DNA of 64,000 nt from Oxyruncus cristatus. Lineage: Eukaryota; Chordata; Aves; Passeriformes; Cotingidae. The stretch covers positions 49,379-113,378 of the forward strand of contig VXAY01005255.1 in the NCBI GenBank assembly GCA_013399855.1. The letters are read 5' to 3'. Both the position numbers and the translations under genes were made by a program. Within the stretch, counting starts at the first letter, position 1; each line of letters opens with the position of its first letter. Positions 1 through 12,600 of this stretch are shown in pieces. The notes beneath the pieces were generated by a model. That model did not search any database and had not been told where the DNA came from. It saw only the letters and a program-made list of their open reading frames with translations.

Positions 1-32
1 AACCCGTCTGATTCTATGATTCTATGATTCTA
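1..32 (+). mobile_element. CR1 LINE 3' end (cut by window edge)
   Basis: The window opens inside the tandem ATTCTATGATTCTATG tail typical of avian CR1 retroposons on the + strand. Only the extreme 3' end is present. Confidence 0.85.
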
Positions 33-3000
33 AATAGATGATCTTTAGTGTCTCTTCCAACCCAAGCCATTCTAGGATATCACAAATTCAAAGAGACATT
101 GATAAATCTATTTTTATGCCGATGCCATGGCAGTTTGTAACTTTGCTCTACTACTTTAATTCCTGGAGAAGAAAGATATATGTGGTTTTACAGTCAGGCT
201 TTTAAGTAAAGTTTCAAAAGAGAAGCATAATCCATTGAAAAGGGAAGTGGTATCTTACATAAGTGCCCAGTCGTTCTTTTGGAAACTTGCTCTCAGGGAA
301 TGTGATTTCAGAGCCCAGAAATCTAGCAGATGTTATTACTATTTCTGTTTCACAAGTCAGTGCTTTTGGTTTTTGTGCTCTGAGAAATGCCTACAGCTGG
401 TAGCCTGTCTTTTGCCTTATAAGAACAAGTCAATTCTGTATCTTATTCTTAATTTATGCATGTGATTTTTTTTTTTTTTCTGGTGAAATGAGGATACTGT
501 GGGATATCTGAAAAATTTCTCTAGAAACCAACAGTCTTGTTGGCAGACTGTGTCGTCTTCTTATTTCCATGAAGAGCAAGAGTGGATAGTTTGACAGTGA
601 ATTTTGTTCTTGATATCCAGGCTGGTGGCATTAAACAGGACAAATAATCCAACCACTCAGACTTAACTGCAATAAAAGGAAAAAAATGTCAGTATTGCAA
701 CCTAATTTTTTAATGCCTCTGTTGATACTAAGGTTCATATCAATGATGTAGTAGTTGTATTTTGTGCATTAACTGTTAGTTTCAGATGCTTACGTGGTTG
801 TTGAGTCTCTCTGAACAAAATTTTCAAGTATCTACTTCCTTTGCACCTCATCTGTGTTGCTACTGATTAGTTACTGTATCTGAGAAAGTTGTCTTTAGTT
901 TCCCTCAGCATCCAATAGCCAGAGCAACAAAAAGGCAGTATTTCTGTCCCTCCGCTCAGATGAATAATTCATTGCCCTCTATTTTCTTTGTAAAGTAAAT
1001 TTGAACTGTTTCTTTTGTAAAGATGATTTACAAGAGGTCATGGACAGAAGTTAATTTGCTGCCTTCAGGCATGTCATAATCTTTTTACTGACAGGGAAGT
1101 AACAGTTTATTTCTCTTAAAGTTTGGTTAAAGAATTTAACTATATCTAGTGTTAGAGGGATGGTATTCTTCAACTGAAGTAAAAGTTTGGCGGGTTTTCA
1201 GTGCTGTTCTGCTGCTATTCTCCCCAGCTCAGTTGAACAATGGGCTGGAGAGATGCTGACAGTGTTGCTTGGTTACAATTCATCAGCGTGAATCAGTGCT
1301 TCACGCAGCTCCTTCTGCGGCTGAACAACCGGGAGACTTCTCGGCACTGTATTCCTGATGTGTGCGGAGATGTGACCAGATTACGTACGATCTCAATTAC
1401 TGTGGTACTACACTTTTGCAGTGAGATTTGTACAGCAGTGTTTGACTTCCAGTGGTTGAAACCAGGCAATTTAGAACTGTCTGTTTTACATGGCTTTACA
1501 AAAGTAGAGCTGAGTAAAGCAAAATTTTAAAAATGTATTTTGTTGCAAGGTGTGTTTGACAGGTTTGGTACTCTGGCATCCTTCTGTATTCATCAGGAAG
1601 ATTAAATCCTTATTAAGCATCTTCCCCTGGAAGAGACACATTTTGCTGAAACCTGCCTGTGGGCAAAGGGAAACATGTAAGAGGCACTGCCACCTTCCTC
1701 TTACTCATTTCATTTGACCAGATCTTAAGCTGGCATGAAGTGAAGCTGGTGGAGCTATGCCAGGTTAGACAACAGGAAGATGTGACAGGTTATTTTTAAC
1801 ACCGTGGAGTGGATTTTTTGTACCCCACCCTGATCCATTTTACTACTTACCCATTCTTACTGTTCAAGACATGATTGGAGGAAATGTTCAAAGAGTGGAA
1901 AGGTGTCCAGTTTGGGCTCTTCCTGGAGTCGGCATTTCCAACAGCTTTGTTACCATCTACATCCTTTTTTTAACTTTTATATAAAACTGCTTTATTGTTT
2001 TGCAGTTCTCATTGTTTAATTGTCTGTTATCACTCTGGTCCATGTACCATTCGCACTCGCTTTCCTGCACAGAAGTTTAAATCAATGCCCCTACAGTAGC
2101 GTTTCCAAGAGTGTCAATGACAAATCACTGACTAAGCCATTTGCTCATCTGTGGCCAGGAGATCACTAGATTCTGGCACCTACCTGAAGCATTTCCTGTG
2201 GTTCTCTTTCCAGTCCTCACAATTGCCCTTCAGTCTGTATTCAGAAAAATCTGAAGTATTTTTCTCATCTTCCTTCTCCCCTTAAACATCTGAGTTCTTA
2301 CCCTGAGAGGTTTTCCCTCTTCCTCTCTCTTAGGCTCAGCAATTCTCCTTTGCTTCTCAAATCTACCATACTTGTGTCTTTTAATTTCTTTTTGCCTCTA
2401 TTAAGGACCTTGTTATTAAAAACTTGTATTGGCTGCACCTTTCATTTTGCCAAGCTTCCTCTGTTTTCTCTAATTTCTTCTATTTAATGTCAGCTTGTTG
2501 CATTGCTGTACATTAGGGCCATTTGGAAGAATTTGTAGGAAAAAATGCACTAAAGTACCAAAAAGCAGAATCTGTAGTAAGAAAATTAATCTAGTGCTGT
2601 CTAAAATACAAATATTTCTATGAGCAGATTCTCTACATTGTTTTGCCTTCTGGTGGTGATATCTGTAAGATGGCCTTTCATCAGAAAGTTGTTTCAGAAT
2701 ATCTGGACTACTTAACAATGAGTTGCACTGCACAGAGCTATGATGTCCAATTTGCGCTCAGTGTTGTTACGTGATCAGCTTTTCTTTAGCAGCAGATGAG
2801 TATATATTTAACATCTTAAATTTTCAGTTTGTTTCCTCCCAGTGTCTCTTGGTTATCTGTACGTTTTTGGGGATTTTTTTATTGTGACTCTATTTAAAGG
2901 CTGAATTAATTCAGCTTTGGTGAATTCAGGTCATGACATCCGTAACTATTTTGTCAGAAAATTTAAGTGCTTTTGGGATAGGACTTAACACTGAGCTCTT

Positions 3001-6000
3001 CCTGTTTCTGCAATAAAATGAGAGAAGGGAAATGAACGAAAGAACTATAATTTCCTATTAATGTGATGGATTTTGGCACTTGTTCAGAAAGGTACTTGAA
3101 GCACCTTAATGCTCATCTGCTTTTGGACAGTTATAATTGCTGCAGGGATAGACTGATTCCCTGGGTAAACGTGGACATTTATGGGGGGAGGAGAGATTTC
3201 AAGCATAGCTAAGAGACTGCTTTCTGACCAGGAGCCTGTGCTGAACACACTGAACCTGCCTATATTAAAAGGACAGTTTTTTGGGGCCACACTACATGCA
3301 TGAGGAGTAAGTATTAGGTGTGCCATTGTACAGCTGAGCTGGGCTGGCATTCTGCAAAGACACTTGCATGCATTTCCTTTTCATTAAAGCATTGCTTTGT
3401 TTCTACCAGATAAAAGGTTATTGTGGAGTAATTCCCTTTTAAGGTCATAGGTGGACTTCTCTAGACATGACAGGCCAGTCTTCCTGTGCCTGAGACCCTT
3501 CTTTAAAAGAGCTTTTGCCCATGTGGTTGCTGGGTGGCAGGTATACCCACTGCAAATCTCTCCTGCAGAGAGTGTGCCCTACAAAGGTGATAGGGGAGCT
3601 ACTGTCCTGGCTGAGCTGCACGTCCTCATAGATATTCCTGTTTGGGACTGGCAGAACCTACTTGAGCAAGGAGGGAGCTGCCCACATGTGAGAATGTGCC
3701 CAGATGCAAAGCAGCCAGCTGGAATGAAAAGATTTGTTTCTGCACCGATACCCCTCAGGCCTGGTGGTCTCACAGGCCCCTCGAGTCTGTGGGAGCCGTG
3801 CCACACGTGGTGTTCACAGCATTGCTTTCATGCTGGTTTTGCCAAGATGTTCCTTGGAGTCAGTAGAAAGCAAACAGGCGTTTTTTCCAGATAATTGAGT
3901 CTTCGACATTTGTCTTATGCTGCATATGAGGAGGCATTATTTCCTTCCACTCACTATACAGGTTGACTTAGGGTCAGGTATACCCCATCCAAGGGACCCA
4001 GAGGCACTTCAGGTCTAGCTCAGCCCTTACTTTTCATCTTTTTGAAAATACATCCTAAGGAGTTTGCAAGCTAAATAGAGTAATTAATATGTGCCATGGC
4101 AGTAACTTAAAATATTTACACAGACAGAAAATGCAGAGTTCTTCTGTCATCATTAACTTCTTGGTTTGCTTCTCTTCAGTTTTCTGTGTTATGATTCATA
4201 GCATCTGTGTCTGGGATAACCTTTATTTTTTTACTTTCATATGTTGAATATTCTGTCATTGCATTTGTTAATGCTGAGGCTATGCACACGATAGGTGGCT
4301 TCTTCCGCTTTATCTAAGGACCAGATTTGAAATAGAAGGATAATATTTTAATGTTAAAACTTTCTAGTTTCATTGGCACAAGGAGCATTTTTCCATGTGT
4401 TCCTATTTTCAGAACAGGTGCCTTTTTGTCATAAAAATAGCGCGGCTGCTGTCCCTTTGTCCTGCGTGATGTTAAACCGTGGCCTTTGGAAAGCCAGGAG
4501 GAACTTTTTGGCATGGCCCTCCCTTTCCAGGAGGGACCCAGCTAAGCTTCCTGAGCAACATCAGCCTCCACTAAGAATTCAGGTCAGGATCTCCCTGCTT
4601 GTTACCTAGCAACTAGGGGATACTGGTGCTTTCTCCTCTGACCGACTCCTTCCGCGTTAGCTACAGGGATCACTTGGTGAAAGGATCAGGGCAGTGCTAA
4701 TAACTCACGCTTCGGGAAGGCAGAGAGTAGCCCTGTGCTGGATAACTGATGAGACATAGGGTGCACTATCGAAGTCGAACCAAATCAAGACTTTCAGAAT
4801 TCCCTGTGGAAACTTGAAAGTACCTCTGCTGGGTTTGCTACCACTTAAATGTTTGGCAAGGTGACAGATCCCTTTTGAAACACCAGTAGCCTTTTGTGGT
4901 ACATTGAATCTGGCAAACAGGAACATACGCAGGTAAGCAGCTGAAGAAAGTTTGTGTCTGAGGTGTTTTAAAGGTTGTTTTCTGACAGGTGAAATGTGTT
5001 TCTTCATTACACAGGTGCACAGCATTCAGTTCTGAGAGTATTGACCAACATTTGTACTTATTAAAGTTTCATCGGCGGGTAAGTAAAAAAGTTAAGTGGA
5101 AAGATGAACTATCTTCCCTGGTTCCTTGTGGTGGGTGTTTAGAAATTGTTGAAAACAACCTTTACACTTCTTTAGTTAATTTATTGTAGAATTGGCTAAT
5201 GGAAAATCTTTAAGTGATCAAGAGTTATCAGTTGCTGTGCTCTCGCTGCAACTCATCCTTGTACCACGTTTTCAAAATGGAACATAGCAAGTTCCTCTAA
5301 CTATGTATTGTTTGCGGAGGCCAGCAGTCATTGCCTCTGGTTGGTAACACAATGGGATTTGTTACTGCTTTTTGTTTTCCTCTGATAGATTACAAGTAGA
5401 AGCCCTTTGTCAAATGTAAAAATTAAAGAGATATGCCATTCTAAGAAAAATACTTACAAAAAAAAAATTGTCTTCCTTGTGCTGTATCTTCTCTACTCAC
5501 AGATAGCAGAGATGGTGGAAATTAAACTAGAGTATATTCGTATCTAGTGCTGGCACAGGGTGGCATAATAGTTTTGTTAAGGACCACTCCTCAAAGAAAA
5601 TACAGTTTTCATATTTTGGAAAACATGGAAATTAACCTCTCCAGGTGCATACAAGCTATTTAACTTGCCTTTATCAGAAGTCTATAAGGAGTACGTTCCA
5701 GCTCTTCAGCAATATGATTTGGCACAGCTTCTGTTAACTTGAGCAAAGGCCTGCCAAGTGACATCATCCAGAGATCTGGCTGCACATCTCTAGGACATGT
5801 ACACTGCAAGCATGCTTACAAGTTTTTTGCACAGGTGTTTGTAGTGATGGATTCTGATTAGGGACATAAAAGCTCAGATTATTTTTAAGCAATATATTTT
5901 AATTATCTCTAATATGAAGCTGTTTAATTTGAGTGCTGACTAGAAGGCATGCAGAAGGTGATTTCTTCAGAGGGACTAAGTGCAGTTTCAATTGATATTT

Positions 6001-7072
6001 TCCACATTTAGTATTCAGAAAAACAATTCTCAGAGTTTCACATTGCATACCTGATACAGCAGCTGCTTTTCAAAGCGTGCCTCTCCAATCTGGTTTTTGT
6101 CTCTGTCATACATATGGGAGAGCTCATACATTCATTCCTAGGACTTACAGGGTATGTGTCCACATAAGACGAGAGAAAAAAATATGTATCAGGGCAATAT
6201 CTTCATGCAGTTCGAGATGTTCTTTGTTACAAAAAGCTCTCCCAAGTGTGTAACTTCATACTACTGTGTGGTTAGGTGATGTAGGACAGAGAAGGAAAAA
6301 TATCTGTTTGAGGAGGTGCTTCACATTTCATTTAATTGTTCCACTCTCAAGGTCAACAGCTTTCAGGAGACAGTTAACAGCAGAAACCTCTTTAGGAGCT
6401 TTGATGTAGCTGTTTTAGTAAAACAGCACCTTCATAGGATAGATGGGATACAAGAGATTAAGTCACCCAGCACTTCCTCATCTTTCCTCTATTCACAAAG
6501 CCTGACAGTGTCCTCTTAATAATGCTTTTCTGCCAGAGCTGGGAGCTCTGTTAGATATATCATTCCCTACCTCTTGCCATGACTCACAAATATTTTTTAA
6601 AATACTGAAAGGAAAGAGGGCCCTAAGCAAAGAGGGTCAGAATTTCCTCAGGCTTGAGCTAGTACATTTGCCAACTGCATGTGGAAGGCCAAATATTTTC
6701 CCATTATACCTACATCAGAGACACTCTGCAGATACACAGATGGCTGGGCCCTTGCAAATCCAGCCAAAGGAGCGTATTGCCAGCACTTTGGGGTTTGAAA
6801 AGAAGCTGGAAGGGGTCCTGTAGCTTGGTATTGGCAGTCAGCATCAGCATCTGGGTGCTTGGACGTAGAAAAGAGCCACGTCTGGGGAGGTTATTGGAAC
6901 ATTGTCCTTGCATGGAACAGCGTTTCTTGATAGTAAATAGCTCAAACATGTCCTTGGTCTCTGCAGTAGAGGAAGGTAAATGCTTTCCTCTCTACCTGTC
7001 TGCCAACATGTGCAAGCTCAACTAGGAGCTGGGGAGCTTAAATCCAAGAATGACTTTTGTGTCATATAACTG
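33..7072. other. Non-coding stretch upstream of CRACDL
   Basis: No exon, RNA gene or recognisable repeat could be supported. Open frames up to 147 codons occur but show no family signature or spliced context. Homopolymer T runs are the only visible low-complexity sequence. Confidence 0.5.
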
Positions 7073-7290
7073 TTGAGGCTGCCTGGGATCCAGTGTCCAG
7101 TTCTGGACGTCTGACTGCCAGAAGAGATGAGCTCAGAGTAGGATGAGTGCAAAGAAGGGTAAGTACGAGGGCCAGGATAATAGAGAGCTTATCTCTTTGA
7201 GGAAATTAAGGTGCCATGGCTTGTTTGGCTTTGTAATTGAAGGCTGAAAGGGGAGATGACTGTCTGCTCTAAATACTTGTGGCAGAACAG
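7073..7290 (+). mobile_element. Old CR1 LINE fragment
   Basis: Diverged but recognisable CR1 landmarks run in order on +: a TCCAGTTCTGGAC block, a GGATAATAGAGAGCTTATC-like block, and a TTGTTTGGCTTTG...GAAGGCTGAAAGGGGAGATGA-like block that recalls the CR1 'speaks for itself' right half. The tail is lost. Borders are approximate. Confidence 0.6.
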
Positions 7291-9228
7291 AAAAGCTGTT
7301 TCAAAGAAAGTATTGCATTGACACAAAAATAAACAGGTATAGACTGGTCATTTAGTCTGGGAATTTCTAACCATAGGAGTTACAGAGTTCTTGAATAGCA
7401 TTTGAATTTGAATAATTTTCAAAGTCAGACTTTAATCAGCCTGTGAAGGGATTATAGGGAGTGTTTGCCATCAACAACAGGGGATTCAATGCTCAGGAAA
7501 TTTCCCCCAGTAGTATGTTCCCAAATTTTATCCTGAAACAGCTGTACGAAGCTCAAAGATGTAAGTGTACCAAAATATGCTGCTCCTCAGCAGAGTTCAC
7601 CATATGAGAGAACTGAAAAAGTCCAGGCCATGCATGGAACCCCTGCACTAGGAAGGGACTGATAGGTGGAATACATAGGATAGTGATAGATCTTGCAAAA
7701 ACACAGAGGTGAAGAGCCTTTGTGGGCAAAATGATTCATCACTGCCTTTGGACCTGCCCAAGGGATCAGAAAAGCCCAAGAAAATGCTGGGACACTTCAA
7801 AGGTGCCATGAGATTGGTCACTTTGGACATGAATGAGTTTTAATTTGTTGCTGTAAATAGCTCTGTGCACACAGGGTTTTCACCTGTCTTCCTGGGAAAG
7901 CAAACAGAACACAGCAGTTTGAGGTAGGGAGTTCCCAGGAGTGCTGGGATGACCCTGGAGGTCTATGCCATGCCTGACAGACAGGTTGCTCCTACATGAA
8001 ACCACTGGTTTTACTCTGCACCACCTGCCTTGGTAGGAATCATGGCAGGCCCACAGGAGGTGGGAGGAAAGCCCACGCAAGCAGCTTTTGTTTGCATAGC
8101 TTCGCTTTCTGAGTTTTGATTAGGAATAGTGCTCTACTACCCTCTCTCCCAATGGTGTCCCTTTCACTCCCCATGGGGAGATTGTGTGCTTCTCTTCTCT
8201 GTTCCACTGCCTACGGCTGGGCTCCTTCTAGTGTTTGAATGCCAATGCCATTTAATCTGTGAATGCTGCAGTCTGTTTTGTTGTGCTCATTTAAATCAGG
8301 CAGAGCTCAAGCATTGTACAGGCACATGTAAAGGTGATGGCAGATGAGTGCTCTTTATGTCATGCTGGATTTCTGTTGCACTCTTACACTATATCTGCCA
8401 AATTACAGGCAGGAAATTTTTGAATTAATGAAAAATATTTCCCAACAGTAGTTAGTTAAGTGCCTGCACATGTTAAATTAACCATAATAATCTTGTCATA
8501 GTCATAAATTAATAACCTGCATCTCATCAGGCTTTTGAGAATTGAAGTAAAACATTTGTGGTATATTCAAAGAAGGGAGCCTGGGGACAAGTGCGATAAG
8601 TCTTCGAATGGCTCTACGTTCCCATCCCCACCGTCCTACCCCCCGTACCAAGTAAGCCCCAAAGGCTATACAGGAACCTGAAAATCACATTAGAAGGGGC
8701 AGAAGGGAAGAGATGCCCTCTGCACAGGGATGTCTCCTGGAGTAAAGTGATTTAGACTTACTAATTCCTGAAGTGTCTTCCTTCACAGGGAGATGCAGCC
8801 AGGGACAAATGTGCACGAGAGCTTTCTGCCAGAGATCTTAAAACAGTGAGGGGTTTTACAGGGAAAATGCTTCTCAGGTAGGAGGAGGATGGGGAGAACT
8901 TCTGTTGCAGTGGCAGAAACAAGAAGACTGAGGGCGATTGTTAATGTGGGAAAAAGGAGACATTTCTCCCAGTGTATTCCCTGCAGTGGAACTCCTTCCT
9001 GAGGAGACCCAGGGAGCACGATCGAGTTCCCTTTGCCTCGTGCATTTCACTACGCCACAGGGTGCCATGGGGAGCTGGGCCCTAGACTGGAGAGGGCACC
9101 TCAGTCGATGCCATTGGCTCCTGCAAAGCTCAGCCTGTAGCTGAGCGCTGCTTCTGCAGGGCAGACTGTCTGGTCCCTACTCTGAGAGATGTTGCTTCAA
9201 TAACATCAGGAGAAGCATTTAATCTCTC
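7291..9228. other. Non-coding stretch between CR1 copies
   Basis: No exon or RNA gene is supported. An AT-rich, complexity-normal block at about 8395-8545 has many homeodomain-like TAAT cores and looks like a candidate conserved non-coding element, but this cannot be judged without alignment. Confidence 0.45.
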
Positions 9229-9637
9229 TTAGGAGGAGAGACTTCAGGAGTTGGATTTACTTAGTCTAGAGAAGAGAAGACTGAGAGAGGATCTCATTAA
9301 TGCATATAAATATCTCAAAGGTGGGTGTCAAGAGGATGGTGCCAGACTCTTTTTGGTGGTGCCCAGTGATAGGACAAGGAGCAATGGCTATAAACTAAAA
9401 CACAAGAAATTTCACCTCAATGTGAGGAAGAACTTCTTTACGTTTGAGGGTGACAGAACACTGGAACAGGCTGCCCAGGGAGGTCATTGAGTCTCCCTCT
9501 CTGGAGACATTCAAAACCCACCCACCCGGATATGTTCCTGTGTCACCTGCTCTAGGTGACCCTGCCTTGCTGGGGGGGTTGGACCAGATGGTCTCCAGAG
9601 GTCCCTTCCAACCCTAATAATTCTGTGATTCTGTGAA
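9229..9637 (+). mobile_element. CR1 LINE, 5'-truncated, with intact 3' end
   Basis: About 410 bases match the CR1 3' region in order on +. They run from GAGGAGAGACTTCAGGAG, through a GTGCCCAGTGATAGGACAAG block and GAACACTGGAACAGGCTGCC, to GGTCCCTTCCAACCCTAATA and the tail ATTCTGTGATTCTGTGA. The short open frame inside it is the decayed end of CR1 ORF2, not a host gene. The copy looks moderately young. Confidence 0.95.
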
Positions 9638-12600
9638 ATGCTTTCTGTTTCCCAGTCCAGGGGAATGAGTGGGCTTGTGCAGGTGCTGTAGGGTGCACTG
9701 GAGACTTGGCTCTAGATTTCTGTCAAGGTGGCAGTAAAAGCTATTAAGCTGCATTCAGGGGTTTGACTTCCAAAAGTGTGTAAGTCTGAAGTGGTGACTG
9801 GAGGTTATATTTGCAGAATGACTGGCCAGAGGTTATATTTGCTGAGATTATTGCTGCAGGGAAGGAGCAAAGGAGAAAACAAGAATCTGAGCAAGTGGCA
9901 GTTATTTCCATTTGCTTATATCCTTGCTTTGGAGCACAGATTGTGGTTTGAAGCACAGACCTGCAAGTGTATGAGGAAAGAAGAGCTGCAAAGTATTTTC
10001 TGTCTTTCAAACACATGATAACAAATATGTCCTGAGTGGATAGTAAGAATTAAAAGTTTAGAAGTACGTGTCATGAGGGAGCGAATGGCAAAAGGTTAGG
10101 GCTCTTACATTTGTGAAATCCTGTTTTTCTTATTGAGTGTGGAGTAAGGTTCCAAACAATGATGAAAGGACTCAGCTATGATGTTTATTGTGGTGTGGAC
10201 GGAAAGCAACCTTCCAGTCTTTTCATGTACAAAATTACTTGGATTTTGAAGACTGTCCAAATTAACTGGACTCCTATCTGAAATCCCTGAGGTAGTCATA
10301 TATTACTGTAACCTTGTGTTAAAAATCTCATGCTCTTTTCTCTGAAAGTGCCCTGAGTTTTACTCTGAGGGAGGAAGGATAAAGGAGCCCCTGGCTCATC
10401 TGTCTCCCATCAGGGCTCAAGAAAATGATTATCAGCTGAAAGCTGAGAGGGCCTGAATTGGGAAGGGTCAAAAGAGTCTAAAGAAGGTCCTTTCCAAATA
10501 AGAGCCTGCCACATGTACTGCCTCAGAGCAAGCCTTGTACAATAGTCAGACAAGAGAGTCAGCTTTGCATTTGACCTGTGGGGTTTAATGCAACAGGAAT
10601 GTGGAATGTGTTTACAAGGTAGCAGTTATTGCTGAAATATGTGAGCGCTGTTGCCGGGGGAAATTTCAGAGGATTGAGATTGCGCTGACAGTGGCTGTAC
10701 CTCTTGGACGGACTGTGTGGATGTTGGGGAGGAAGCTGGCCTCTGAGTCTGCATTCTACAGAGGGAGTGCAGGGGATGATGCTTCCCTTCCCCACCACAT
10801 CCCGCTGCCATCCCGTGGCTTCAAATGGATCTCACTCCATCCTTGCTGCTCCTTCGTGCTAGGATGACCCAGGAGGGCGAAGCAGTCCTTGGGCTGAAGA
10901 CATGGCTTCTTGTTATCCCTGCATCCGAGGTGACTCCAGGTTAGCACATGACTGCAGCTGGTTCAGCAGGGTGGTGTGGGCTGAAATGAGGTAAAGCTGA
11001 GGACTGAGGGCCCCTGGTTGTACCTTTCATGAGCAGCTCCTGGAAATCAATGTGCTTATGTTCAGTCTAGTCTCCGTTGGCTGGCTGGTGTATCTCTGCC
11101 TGGAATGGCTTTGGCTTCTCTTAGAAACATTTATTTAATTGTCTTTGCATTCCCTACTTTCTTTCTTTTTTTTTCCCTTCTACTTTAAATATACAGTATT
11201 AAAACTATTCTGCACATGGTTCATAGATGATCACAATAATTATTTCATCCTTCCAGCATAGGAGTTCCTAAGGAAGCTGGTAAAACCCAGCTTAGTCTTT
11301 TATTTCATTCACTTTCCTTTTTAATTTTCCCCAAACCAGACTTTAATTTTCATCACACTAACAGCAAAATATTTGGAAGTAGGCCTGAGATATAACTATA
11401 TTCTGTGTTCAAATGACCATGACGTTTTAAAAGATTTGCCATTAACTTTCAAAGAAACTAAATAAAACTGTTAAAATTACACTGTTGACTACACCACTCA
11501 TTATATACCTGTGAAACTTGGGCCAAGTTCAGCTCTAGATGTTAACAAGTGACTTTCTTGTCTGGTTAACTTGGCCCACCTAATTGCCTTCAGAATGGCA
11601 GATAAAGCTGAACAGGGATCTCATTCCAGGTACTGCTAAACACTTTCTGCATCTTAAACTCCCATTAACCTCTGCACTGTACAAGAACACACTTACGTTA
11701 GGCTAATTAATGGGGCAGCAGGTGTCAGTGAGCCATTGCTAAAGGCTTGCTGTGGTCCAGGGGAATCTTACTCTTTCCTTACCACAAAGTGAGTGTGTGT
11801 GCGTACAGAGGTGTATAAACAATTTATTGTATTCATGGTTCAAAAAAGCAAGAAAGGATCAATGAAAGCCCTGTTATATTTCCTTGAATTTAAAGGCACT
11901 GAGACCTTTGTAACAATGTTGATATTTCTACTTGTTCTGAATACCAAAAGACCTGGTATAATTATTTCTGTGAAATAGCTTCAGGAACGTTCCCAATGCT
12001 GAATTCAACAGTAATTGCAATTGCGACATGTAGAATCAAATGTAGTTTTGTTCTAACTAAAGCAAGACATTTTACTTTACTTTTATTGCTTTTCAAGGAG
12101 AGGCACAGTGAATTTTTAATACTGCACTGACCCTGGACTCTGAGTGACGTTAGCCTGCTATTGTACAAAAACTATTAACTTCTTCAGAACATTATTAACC
12201 AAAGTATTCCATGTGAACACTCGATATTATTTAAGTTAAAAATACAGATTGTGCTTCTGTCAGTAAAGATGGCTGGTACAAACCTAAAACTCTGGTAGTA
12301 TGTTGAGCTGTTTGTGCTCCTAAATATAGCAGAGGATCTCTGGTAGGGAGCTAGCTGGGGGAGGTCTTGTGTCTTTGTGTAAAACAGCTATGTCTTTATT
12401 ATCCCTGCATGCTGAGGAAGAAGGAGAGCCAATGTGAGTTTTTTTAACAGATCTTAATAATAATGCTTTCCATGTTGGTAGAATAGATCTCCTGGCCCCT
12501 TTATTAAATCACAAAAAATAAAGAACTGAAAGCAAGAGGGGAAGGGTTACTGTGTATCAATGAGACATTTCACATGAGTTCGCTTTATTATTTGCCAATG

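Noticed and set aside
3451..3894. 147-codon open frame on +
   Set aside because: No recognisable domain, promoter or splice context. A shorter open frame overlaps on the opposite strand, as expected of chance GC-richer sequence.
9251..9490. 79-codon open frame on +
   Set aside because: It is the decayed end of CR1 ORF2 inside the CR1 copy at 9229-9637.
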